From: Prochilodus magdalenae
Lineage: Eukaryota > Chordata > Actinopteri > Characiformes > Prochilodontidae
Length of the DNA: 64,000 bases
Reading direction: 5' to 3'
NCBI GenBank assembly: GCA_024036415.1
Contig: JAMWET010005064.1
Location: 110,001-174,000 of the forward strand
Part shown: positions 55,736 to 64,000 of the stretch, piece by piece
Layout of the letters: each line of letters starts with the position of its first letter
Numbering within the stretch: position 1 is the stretch's first letter
The notes under the pieces: model-generated
Told to the model about the DNA's origin: nothing
The model's input: the letters and a program-made list of their open reading frames with translations, nothing else
The model's database searches: none
Position numbers and translations under genes: made by a program

Positions 55736-56000
55736 GCTCTGGTAGAGCTCCAGTGTTTTTTAGCCCCGCCTCCCAATAAGACCAGGGTGCTGTGATTGGT
55801 TAGCTTGCGCACTCTGTTCTGATCGATCAACTGCCAGAAAGGCATCCTGCTACAGGTCCCACCACTCCACCGCTGTAACTGTTTTTGCAATAGTATTAGT
55901 TCTGCCTTATGAGTTTGAGCCAGAGTCCGATTCTGAAAATTTGGTAGAACTAGCGAGTAGATCCAAAGCCAGACTAGAAGTTTCAGGGTGAGTTTTTACC
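55736..56000 (+). promoter_or_regulatory. Promoter-like segment with a short spliced-looking ORF
   Basis: A GC box (CCCCGCCTC, 55766) and two CCAAT-type words (CCCAATAAG; GATTGGTTAG) lie about 100 bp before a frame reading LPYEFEPESDSENLVELASR, then SKARLEVSG. The frame ends at TTTCAGG|GTGAGT (about 55988), a good splice donor. PYxFEPExSxE is the acidic start of a protein often carried by fish repeats with a P2X7-type zinc-binding tail. I therefore suspect the 5' exon of a mobile or retrocopied gene. Not proven. Confidence 0.35.
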
Positions 56001-56197
56001 GTTTTAGCTCGCTCTCTGTTGTGTGTGAAGGCATGACAATTGTGCAGGTAGGTGGAAAAAAAGGACTGTGCCACAAGATGACATCATCTTGTAACAGAGA
56101 TACAGGCTGGAATTTCAGCTAGTCGTTTTAGAAAGCTGAGAAAGGCGTTTCTCCCTCTAGTTCTGGTGCTTTGGTCTTTAGAACTTGTGCAGTAATC

Positions 56198-56281
56198 CTG
56201 TAGAGAGGGAAACCATTAAAGAACGAACTTTCCACAGATGTTTCCACAGATGTTGTCTCATCTGTGTCTTTATGTCGAGTC
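56198..56281. repeat. Local duplication, copy 1
   Basis: CCTGTAGAGAGGGAAACCAT, TAAAGAACGAACTTTCCAC and CTTTATGTCGAGT recur at 56508-56576. Copy 1 has an extra internal TTTCCACAGATG repeat. Confidence 0.8.
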
Positions 56282-56507
56282 ACTTTGAAATACATATTGC
56301 ACAATAGTCAGAACATGTACATGAGCTCTGGTTTACCTCGTGGTGCTTTGCTTACCCCGGTGCTTTGCTAACCATGGCTAACTAGCCGCTACATGGCTAA
56401 CAACATCCAACACAAATAAAAATGCTTTTCGAACAACAAAACACAAGTATGACGACATACTGGATTGAACTTCCTCAAAAGAAATATTAATATTTTGTTC
56501 GTTTTTA

Positions 56508-56576
56508 CCTGTAGAGAGGGAAACCATTAAAGAACAAACTTTCCACTCTGTCGTCTCATCTGTCTTTATGTCGAGT
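56508..56576. repeat. Local duplication, copy 2
   Basis: Partner of 56198-56281, 310 bp downstream, in the same orientation. Confidence 0.8.
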
Positions 56577-58014
56577 GTGCAACGACACAGCGAGAGTGCC
56601 CCTCCCAGGCTGGAACAGGCATGAACAATCGATAACATTTTAATCCAGTATATCAGACAGTACTAACAGAAAACAGATTTTTTCATTGCACAAAACGATG
56701 TCTTGATACTTATAGCTTTTTTAACCCATATCCAAACTAGCTACAATAGATATATATGAAAAATCGAAGTAGTAATGAAAGTGAATATAAAAAGATGTCT
56801 AAATTTAACCCTTTACACTTGCAGAACATTTAAAGGTTCCTATTTAGGAAAACATTGATGGTAAAGCTAACGGTGTTCATGTAGCCAGATAATGTGCTGT
56901 GATTTGTGAAATGCATGTCACTGTAGCTGGAATGGATTTTTCTGGCTGGGCCATGATTGGAGTCAGATTTGGTGAACCACCGCTCCTGCTCTATTGCCTG
57001 ACAAGTCCTCTGACCGTCTAATTGTTTCTGCCAGTGGTTCAGCTGGCATGGAATAAAGCAACACAATGAGCCTCGTCTTGTTCCCTGACCCGTCTCAGTC
57101 TTTTCACATAGTAGACCGCTTGTATGACCTGGGCATAGCAGTTTAAGCGAATGGAAGGCCCAAATTGAATTTCTAAGAACGACAAGCAGGAATGGCCATC
57201 CAATCCTATTAAACTCTTTATCAGACTCTTTTTTTTATGTGGTTCTTAACTTTATTAATAAGGTAAATCATATTCAGCCATCTCTCTATATATTATCAGA
57301 ACCATCTGTTTTAATCTGGGTTAATAACTCATAACCTCTGTTCATGGTACCAGAGCTTCGGTAAAGACCTTACCGTGTACCTTTATTAAGCTGCCTGGTC
57401 TATGAGATCTGCAATATTCAGAATCATTTGTCTCTTTTTCAGTATCAAAAATATTGATGCAGTTTTCCAGGTACTCAGTACTCAGATCCATAATAACTGG
57501 CATCAATATAAACTGAGGTTCAGGACGAAATGCCCTGTAGGGTAGGCTGGTGGTGAGTGTCTGAGCTTTTAAACATCTAAATGGATCTCTAAGAACCTCT
57601 CTTTGCTGTGAGAGTGATCTGCTCCATGGTAAAACTTCATCCCATATACAGGAGACATTAGTTAATCTGTAGTGCAGAGTGTTCAGATGTACCCCCTGGT
57701 GGTATAAGATATAACAGTATGTGCATTCATTCAGCACTGGTACTGGGAATTCAACAGAAGTGTCAAAATGAAACTCTACATGGACCAACTTGTCAGGTAT
57801 GAATTAAGCCCAGGACTATGGGGCTTCATTTATATTCATACAGTATTGGTGGCTTACTATGGAATATTCATTTCATTGAAGGTGTAGGTTTAATCTATGC
57901 CTGGGAAACAGATCCTACAATGTATTTCATACAGGTGAATATATGCTGCTCTGGAAATGCTGTATATTTCAGATATTGAATTCAGAGTGGTTTGATTTGA
58001 AACAGTTTATTGCA
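56577..58014. other. Intergenic stretch with an antisense 148-codon frame
   Basis: No repeat recognised. See the separate entry for the frame at 57342-57788. Confidence 0.35.
57342..57788 (-). CDS. Hypothetical ORF, unrecognised
   Basis: An ATG-led frame of 148 codons on the minus strand, starting MVHVEFHFDTSVEFPVPVL and ending GKVFTEALVP. It has balanced amino-acid composition, several Cys and Trp residues, no low complexity, no signal peptide and no transmembrane segment. It shows no resemblance to a TE protein that I recognise. No CpG island, splice sites or polyadenylation signal could be tied to it. It could be a chance frame, an old retrocopy or part of an unknown exon. It is the most protein-like unexplained frame in the intergenic part. 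Confidence 0.2.
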   Translation of the reverse strand: MVHVEFHFDTSVEFPVPVLNECTYCYILYHQGVHLNTLHYRLTNVSCIWDEVLPWSRSLSQQREVLRDPFRCLKAQTLTTSLPYRAFRPEPQFILMPVIMDLSTEYLENCINIFDTEKETNDSEYCRSHRPGSLIKVHGKVFTEALVP

Positions 58015-58366
58015 GAGAAAGTTTGTAAAGAAAGACTCTTAACCTGTATACCTGAACAACTCAGCTGTGTACTTATTTATCTGTATTTATTTATCTATAC
58101 TGAACATCTGTACTAAGCAATTTGGCTGTTACCTGAACATTTAAGCTGCTATTCTCCCACCTGCACTGTACACTTTATATATCTATACTGTTTACAACCA
58201 CATACTTACTGATACTGCTCTTACTTCTTGCACATGTCCTGTACTGTCTGCACTGTCTCTTTTTGTCTATTTGTCTTTGCACTACACTATATACATACAT
58301 ACACTGTACAACCCTGTATTGGTATAATGACAAAGTTGAATTGAATTGAATTAAATTGAACTTTGA
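58015..58366 (+). mobile_element. LINE 3' UTR with (GAATT)n tail
   Basis: Contains TGCACTTTA-like and CTTGCACATGTCCTGTACTG words, and GTCTTTGCACTACACTATAT. It ends GACAAAGTTGAATTGAATTG with an AATT-rich tail at 58333-58362. The pattern GTATTGxxxxAATGACAAAGTTGAATTG is typical of fish LINE 3' ends. No ORF2 is attached. Confidence 0.5.
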
Positions 58367-58371
58367 GAGCG

Positions 58372-58625
58372 TCCTGCGACCACTGATGGGACTAGAGGAT
58401 GACTAGCACTGCACTGTGCAGCAGAACATGAGCTATCGTCTCTGACTGTCCATCTACAAGGTGGACCAGCAAGGTAGGAGTGTCTAATAGAGTGGACAGT
58501 GAGTGGACACAGTGTTTAAACACACCAGCACCAGGTCAGTGTCACTGCAGGGCTGGGAATGATCCACCACCCATATAATACCGGCAGTGTGGTGGTCCTC
58601 TGGGGGTCCTGACTTTACAGTATAC
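58372..58625. mobile_element. Foldback repeat, partial copy
   Basis: Begins GCGTCCTGCGACCACTGATG and includes CTGACTGTCCATCTACAAGG, TGGACCAGCAAGGTAGGAGT, GATCCACCACCCATATAATA and GTGGTGGTCC. This is the right half of the family seen at 21535 and 29648. The left half is missing. Confidence 0.7.
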
Positions 58626-60369
58626 AGGAGAATATAATAAATGGCTAATATGGCCAATGTATGGTTAATAGAATGGACAATAAGTGTCCATAAAAGTATT
58701 ATATATAATTATACTAATTTTCATATTTTTATGTAATTTAATTTAATGTTATTTTAACGTATTTTAACTGGAATTGTAGTTTAATATGTACTTAAGTAAT
58801 TCTAAGTGAATCTTAGGCATAATTAGTTGTATTTAAGTATATTTTAATAGCACTGATGATTATATTTGGCATACTAAGCACATATTTCCAGTTTCCAATT
58901 CCATTAGCCATGACAATTTCTTTTACTATCCATAACCAGTGACCCTGTGTTTTTATGTAATGTTTAACGTTGATTAAAATAGTGCAGAATTAAAAGGGTA
59001 ATGATCTTTTGGCACTAATTTGCACACCCCTGCCATGTCCCTCTACATCATGACTGGATTTAAACGATATGTTTTAGACCAAGTCTTTAACTGAGGTCTA
59101 CGGTATCATAAAACATTAGCAAACATTCATAACCGTGTCATGTGTTAACCTTCGGGGAGGAAGCTTCCAGAGGCTCTGCTCTCCTCTGACATCCACTTCC
59201 TAAACCCTCTGTAAACAATTCTGGCTCAGTAGAGTGGAGCGTTTCAAATCAGTTCACTCAAATGACTTGGGCTTTGTTCAGACTGCCAGCCAAATCTGAT
59301 TTTTGGCATATTTGGATTGTATCCATTTTTATTTTTGATGTCCTGCGCATGAAGTCTGATGTTTGCTAATCGGATGCAGGCCACATTCGGAGTGGTGGTT
59401 TGAAATGTGATTCCAGTAGGGAATTGTGTTGCTCTGACTGCTCAAACTGGATTGGGAAGTGTCTTCTGCATTATCCCACATGCTTCTCGTCTATGTTAAC
59501 CTGAGGGAACTTTGGTGATTCTGTACATGCGAATGCATTCCTGAGTCCATTTATTGCTTCTAGGTTCAGTTTATTGTCAGTGCCAGCCTTAACACTGGCA
59601 TGACGGAAAACCTGAAGCTGCACTGTAAGTACCGCCTTCTCCTGCAGTCACATGTTTGTTTGGTTAACACAATATTCTTTGGTAAAACTTCTTTGGCTTT
59701 GACTTCTGGCTCCATCTGTTCACATACTGGGGGTTTCTGCTTTCCCACTTGTTTACTTACCATCGCAGTGTTGTCATTCCACCCAGGTTGCTTTCCCTTA
59801 GGCGTACACCATTTATATACATTTCACTCAGCCGCCTGAGCTCATGTTGCTGGCTAAACGAATGAGTTATTGTTCTCTTCACCGCTGAATGTGGGTCTGT
59901 GCTAGCAGGTGCCCACATTCGCACTTAAACTGTAGGATTGGTAAAATAAAAAAAATCCTAATATTGTTGCTATTGAAATAACAGTGGCAATGTTTGCATT
60001 GGTCTAACAGTCTAACATGCTGTGTTTACTTTCATAAGTATCATAAGTTCCTGTGATTCATTCTTAAAGAAAGATCTTCAGAAAGATCCTAAGTAAAACC
60101 CTACATCAGACTCATGATGTGTTCTTAAACTGCAGAATTGTTCCCACCGTTGGGATGTGCATAGATTCTCTTCCTACCTAAGAACAAATCCTGAATAAAT
60201 AAACATCAAAGATGGGGGGTTTAGTAAGATATTTATTTTTGGGGAATGATTGGTGATTGAGGCCCATTGAACGTACACTTGTTGGTTTGCTCAACAATGC
60301 TGAACCTTTATTCTTAGAGCAATGAGATATCGGGTTTTGTTTTTTAATTGAACTTTTGTGGGTTTATTA
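58626..60369. other. Unannotated intergenic stretch
   Basis: AT-rich to about 59030, then mixed composition. No transposon, exon or microsatellite recognised. Opposing frames at 59566-59839 are treated as chance. Confidence 0.4.
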
Positions 60370-61315
60370 AACCTCCCAGCCAAGCCTTAACATCCATCCT
60401 CCCAGCCTAGACCAAAAGCCTTCTAAACCCAGCCCAGCTCAAAGCCCTACCAGCTCACCCCATCCCAACAGCCCTCTCAACCCATCCTAAAAGCTGTCCC
60501 AGCCCAACCCATAAGTCATCCAAGTTTAACCCAAATGCCCTCCAAGCCCAGCTCAGTCCAGTCCAGGCCATCCCATCCCCTCCAAAAAGCCATCTAAGCC
60601 CATGCCAGCCCATCTCATCCCAAAAACCCTCTCAGCCCATCCCAACAGCCCTCTCAACCCATCCTAGAAGCCATCCCAGCCCAACCCATAAGTCATCCAA
60701 GTTCAACCCAAGTGCCCTCCAAGCCCAGCCCAGCCTAGTCCAGGCCATACCATCCCCACCAAAAAGCCATCTAAGCCCATCCCATCCCAAAACCCCTCTC
60801 AGCCCATCCTAAAAGCCATTCCAGCCCAACCCTTAAGTCATCCAAATTCAACCCAAGTGCCCTCCAAGCCCATCCCAGTCCAGTCCAGCCCAGCCTAGCC
60901 CATCCCATCCCCACCAAAAAGCCATCTAAGCAAATGCCAGACCATCCCAAAAGCTCTCTCAACCCATCCTAGAAGCCATCGCAGCCCAACCCATAAGTCA
61001 TCCAAGTTCAACCCAAATGCCCTCCAAACCCAGACCAGTTCAACCCAACTCATCCCATCCCCACCGAAAACCCCTCTAAGCCCATCCCTGCATATCCCAT
61101 TCCAAAAGCCCTCTCAGCCCATCCCATCCCATCCCAAAAGCCCAGCCCAGCCCAAAAGCCTACTAGCCCAGCCTATCCCAACAGCCCTCTCAGCTCAGCC
61201 CAAAAGTCGTCCCAGCCCAGCCCAAAAGCCCTCCCAGCCCAACCCAGTTCAGCCCAGGACAGCCCATCCCAAAGCCACCCCAATCCCATCCCATCCTAAA
61301 AGTTCTCTCAGCCTA
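60370..61315. repeat. C-rich minisatellite (CCCAGCCCATCCCAAAAGCC type)
   Basis: About 950 bp of short CCC-containing modules (CAGCCCATCCCA, AAAAGCCCTC, CAACCCATAAGTCATCC). The landmark AAGTCATCC occurs at 60513, 60690, 60834 and 60994, giving an irregular higher order of 144-177 bp. The plus strand is nearly free of G runs. The minus strand therefore has many GGG tracts separated by 1-7 bases (for example opposite 61105-61160), a G-quadruplex-prone pattern. Confidence 0.95.
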
Positions 61316-61316
61316 G

Positions 61317-61343
61317 CCATGTCTAAACTTTGGACTGGCAGTG
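61317..61343. mobile_element. Tc1-type terminal repeat remnant
   Basis: GTCTAAACTTTGGACTGGCA and GTGTA match the right TIR at 24113-24139 (GTCTAAACTTTTGACTGGCA, CTGTA) with few differences, and a TA follows. It abuts the C-rich minisatellite. No partner TIR was found on the other side. Confidence 0.55.
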
Positions 61344-61979
61344 TAACTGAACACAATTGGTTTGCAACAAGACAGGGTTTAAGCCTAGTCCTGGACTGCA
61401 TTACCCTCTAGCTCTGTATGAGTTACCGAAGTCTAAATCTCCATTCAACACCTCTAGTGTAAATTTAGCACTGTGTGAGATAATAAGACACTCTGAGCGT
61501 TCATTAACACCCTAAGAGGTAATTTAACACGGTAGGTGTGCTGTTCAGCACCTCAGGCGTCATTGCTGGCGTTCATTACGCGCCGTTAGACGTTTAGATG
61601 TTAATTTAACACTGTAAGAGTTTACCAAACAATGCTCAGCTCCGTTCAACACAAGGGTGGTCACGACACCATGTCTTCTAAACGGGCTCGTCTGTATCAG
61701 AACCTCTGCCTCCTTGTCAAAGTGACCCGCAGTTGTGTTAACGCCTGAACAAATCGCGCGTGTTCACGCAGTAGCGCACCCACCCCCCCGCCCACTCTCT
61801 CACCCAGCGCGGAACAGCAGCGAGCGAGCGCGCCACGCACATACACATAAACGGATGCGCGCGAGGCTTGTCGTTGTCTGCGCGATCTCCGAGGAGTCCG
61901 TGGCCGCTCGCAGGACGTCACACAGCAGAATGCGTAGCTGCAAACAGGAGGGAGCGTTTATGGACTGTTAAAGGGAGAA

Positions 61980-62156
61980 AGAGGAGGAGGAGCAGGCGGC
62001 CCCCTTCTCCCCTCCCTTCCTCTTCTCTCCGCTGCCCTAGACTTCTACAGACGAGTCTCGCGCCCAGCTCTTTCTGGTCGCACACACTTGCCGGAGACGG
62101 ACGCTACTAAACGTGGAGAGAGGAGAGCGCGCGCTTGCCGTGCGCACTTGGACACA

Positions 62157-62222
<66 letters not shown>

Positions 62223-62392
62223 CTCGCTCACCGGACACTTCTGCTGAACGCGTGCACTGGATAGTACCGAGAAATCTCTCTCTCTCTCTCTCTCTCTGAT
62301 TTATGCACCCCATCGCTCTCGTGCATGTTCGTGACGGAGTGACGGACTGAAGGGCTGAAAAAGGGGGATCGACGGACGGGATCTTCTCACGG
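61980..62392 (+). other. Probable non-coding first exon (5' UTR); start approximate
   Basis: A GC-rich segment ending at CTCACGG|GTGAGT (donor GT at 62393-62394), close to the consensus donor. The start is not determined; transcription probably begins between about 61950 and 62160, near the polypyrimidine block CCTTCTCCCCTCCCTTCC. It contains a long (CT)n run at 62158-62221 and a shorter one at 62276-62297. No long open frame continues into exon 2, so it is read as untranslated. It would be joined to the acceptor at 63290. Confidence 0.55.
62158..62221. repeat. (CT)n microsatellite in the first exon or promoter
   Basis: About 62 bases of uninterrupted CT, followed at 62276-62297 by another 11 repeats. 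The purine strand is (GA)n. Length polymorphism here could influence transcription or the 5' UTR. Confidence 0.95.
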
Positions 62393-63290
62393 GTGAGTTT
62401 GAACTGCGCGTGCATTTCCGCTCTTACCTCGATTTGAATGCGCAATACGTTGCACTGCACGCGTGGAGCCACGAAGCCGTGCATGCTGTGCGAACCATTG
62501 CAGCACTCAACGGCGACAGCGCAGGGCAAAGATGCATAACAGAGCCGGCGCGATTGCAACTGCGCTGCATGCGAAATGACACCCGTATGCACTATGAATG
62601 AAGCGGCCCCGCGCGAGCTCCACTTAACTCTCTGCGTTTTGCACGCGCGATATCGGGCCAGGGTAGTGTATCTATTAATATTTCAGCAGCACGTGCGAGC
62701 TCAAACGATGCTGGGTTTATGGGCTATAACAGTAGCGCGAGCCGACGGGGGAGGGGGCACGCGCTCCGCTCTTTTAGGACAGCCGATGTGCCGGAGCCAA
62801 ACATCCTGCTCTAAGCATGCACAGTGCGCAGGAAACGCAATGGAAGCTGTGCGTAACGGAGTTTGACCCCTCACTTTCCACGCGTGTAGCTCCAACATTC
62901 GCATCATTACGCAGTGCCCACCGGACGCTGCCCACGAACAGCTGGGAGACCGATGTGTCAGTGATGTAACAGTGATAGTAAGGCGAGTAAGGAACGGGTC
63001 CAACACTGAAACGTGACCTCACGGATTAAGACGCAATGCCGTGCGTAACGCGGATGAACCCTAATAACTTTCCACGCTTGCAATCCAGTTCTTCATACTG
63101 TTGTCCAGTAGCTTCTTCCAACTAGCCAAATGATCCCAAGAACAGTGTAGTAGCAGAGCGAGCTGAATGGGGTTAAACTCTCTCGCACTGATGCGCAAAA
63201 ACGCATTAGGTCCATTTGGTAACTGTTTGCTCTGTTTGCCACTCTGTTGTTTATTCCACCATCGTTTCCTGCTATCTGCCTCTTTCCCAG

Positions 63291-63640
63291 CGCTCCCATC
63301 AGACAGAACAACCACCCATCCAACCAACCAGCCGACCCAACCCACCTCCAGAGAGCGCCCTCAGGTGTAGGATGTAGCGATGATCCCCGTGCAGCGCGTG
63401 CAGGCTCAGGCGCAGGTGTGGCCCGGTGAGCCCCCGCCGCCGCTGCTCTGGATGCTTCCGGGTCTCTGTCCTCTCGCCTCGGCCGCCCCGCCCCCTCCGG
63501 TCCTCGTGGCCTCTCGCGCGCCCCCGCTTCTGCGCGCCGTCTCGCGCTGGCAGCTGTCCTCCAACTCCTGCGAGCCCTTCCTGCCGCTGGTACGCGCAGC
63601 CGAGCCGGTGGTCGCTCCGTTCCCGCTGGCCAGCGTTCAG
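63291..63640 (+). CDS. First coding exon of an unrecognised gene (partial; ATG at 63380)
   Basis: The exon is bounded by a strong acceptor (TGCCTCTTTCCCAG, AG at 63289-63290) and a consensus donor (CAG|GTAAGC, GT at 63641-63642). The first ATG in frame is at 63380, after an in-frame TAG at 63368. It has G at -3. The coding part is exactly 87 codons, phase 0. The peptide begins MIPVQRVQAQAQVWPGEPPP and is very rich in Pro, Ala, Val and Leu. It has a hydrophobic LLWMLPGLCPLASA stretch at residues 22-35 and ends NSCEPFLPLVRAAEPVV, then FPLASVQ. The hydrophobic stretch could be a signal peptide, but the 21-residue leader before it is long and proline-rich. I do not recognise the family. A regulator with a low-complexity N-terminus is equally possible. 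The rest of the gene is outside the window. Confidence 0.65.
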
Positions 63641-63729
63641 GTAAGCGTGTGGAGGCATTGCCCTCAAAGCACAGCGCTAGGCTGCCGTATTTGCATATGT
63701 TGGAGTATTTGCATAGATGCAAAATAAAG

Positions 63730-64000
63730 ACCATTACTCCTTTACCTATACACCAACATCATTCCTACATCCTTTACTCCTTTACCTATACACCAACATC
63801 ATTCCTCCATCCTTCACTCCTTTACCTATACACCAACATCATTCCTTCATCCTTTACTCCTTTACCTATACACCAACATCATTCCTTCATCCTTTACTCC
63901 TTTACCTATACACCAACATCATTCCTTCATCCTTTACTCCTTTACCTATACACCAACATCATTCCTTCATCCTTTACTCCTTTACCTATACACCAACCAA
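63730..64000. repeat. 40-bp minisatellite at the start of intron 2
   Basis: The unit CTTTACTCCTTTACCTATAC plus ACCAACATCATTCCTTCATC repeats about seven times and runs off the window end. Units differ at only one or two positions (CCTACATCC, CCTCCATCC, CTTCACTCC), so the array is young or homogenised. Confidence 0.95.

Larger units (their letters stand above)
61690..63660 (+). promoter_or_regulatory. CpG island covering the 5' end of a gene
   Basis: The sequence turns abruptly CpG-rich at about 61690 (GCGAGCGAGCGCGCCACGC, GATGCGCGCGAGG, GGAGAGCGCGCGCTTGCC) after 61 kb of CpG-poor DNA. It stays so until exon 2. No TATA box was recognised, as is common for such promoters. It coincides with two exons and good splice sites, so it is the likely promoter region. 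Open frames on both strands here are composition effects. Confidence 0.8.

Noticed and set aside
61735..62592. Several 64-161-codon frames around the first exon (for example ERERERER)
   Set aside because: They depend on the (CT)n/(GA)n run or on high GC content and have no conserved motif.
63093..63734. 213-codon minus-strand frame across the CpG island
   Set aside because: It is Arg/Ala/Gly-rich as expected from GC-rich antisense sequence. The plus strand has a consistent acceptor, ATG and donor.
1..64000. An operon, phage, defence island or other prokaryotic system
   Set aside because: There are no closely packed genes, ribosome-binding sites or prokaryotic families. All recognisable mobile elements are vertebrate types.

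Overview
The window looks like a teleost fish genome segment. The evidence is the dense mixture of fish-type Tc1/mariner transposons, L2/CR1-type LINE fragments, tRNA-derived SINEs, short Gypsy-like solo LTRs, a (TCAA)n-tailed LINE-like 3' end, long minisatellites and GA, GACA and AT microsatellites. One SINE ends in a GCTCTGGATAAGAGCG tail. An otophysan (characin, catfish or gymnotiform) is my guess, not something the sequence proves. No prokaryotic operon, CRISPR array, phage or plasmid feature is present.

Layout. 1-3.2 kb: a possibly regulatory 180-bp segment present twice, plus Tc1 and LTR remnants. 3.2-4.6 kb: a long GA-rich polypurine minisatellite. 4.6-13.7 kb: single-copy sequence mixed with an internally deleted Tc1-like family, LINE tails, a nested and tandemly duplicated TE composite, and L2-type reverse transcriptase fragments. 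13.7-16.2 kb: a 36-bp minisatellite followed by a 600-bp pyrimidine tract. 18.1-20.5 kb: an old Tc1 relic, then a 1607-bp Tc1 element with almost identical 206/207-bp terminal repeats and a transposase broken by two small frameshifts. 21.5-24.1 kb: a foldback repeat, another Tc1 relic and a (GACA)n array lying inside Tc1-type inverted repeats. 24.1-26 kb: single-copy DNA with a cluster of homeodomain-type TAAT sites. 26-27.6 kb: a 39-bp minisatellite. 27.9-33.6 kb: Tc1, LINE and foldback remnants, a 164-bp tandem repeat sharing a motif with the 39-bp array, a solo LTR and a LINE 3' end. 33.6-61.7 kb: mostly single-copy or gene-poor DNA with two further LTR families, SINEs, Tc1 relics and several blocks that look like candidate conserved non-coding DNA.

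The only convincing host gene is at the right edge, on the + strand. A CpG-rich island (about 61.7-63.66 kb) holds a probable non-coding first exon ending at a CACGG|GTGAGT donor (62392). An intron follows with a good acceptor (CTCTTTCCCAG, 63290). Exon 2 has an ATG at 63380 and 87 complete codons up to a CAG|GTAAGC donor (63640). I do not recognise the protein. The gene continues beyond the window, and its second intron begins with a 40-bp minisatellite. The remaining 61 kb is best read as upstream intergenic DNA of this gene.

Almost every long open frame in the window is a by-product of simple repeats (SLSL, CLSV and HTDPHS proteins) or a transposon relic. I found no clear previously undescribed biological system. 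The most interesting items are the young Tc1 copy, the satellites associated with transposon ends, the duplicated putative regulatory segment and the unrecognised first coding exon. Without alignments, conservation and family names are inferences.
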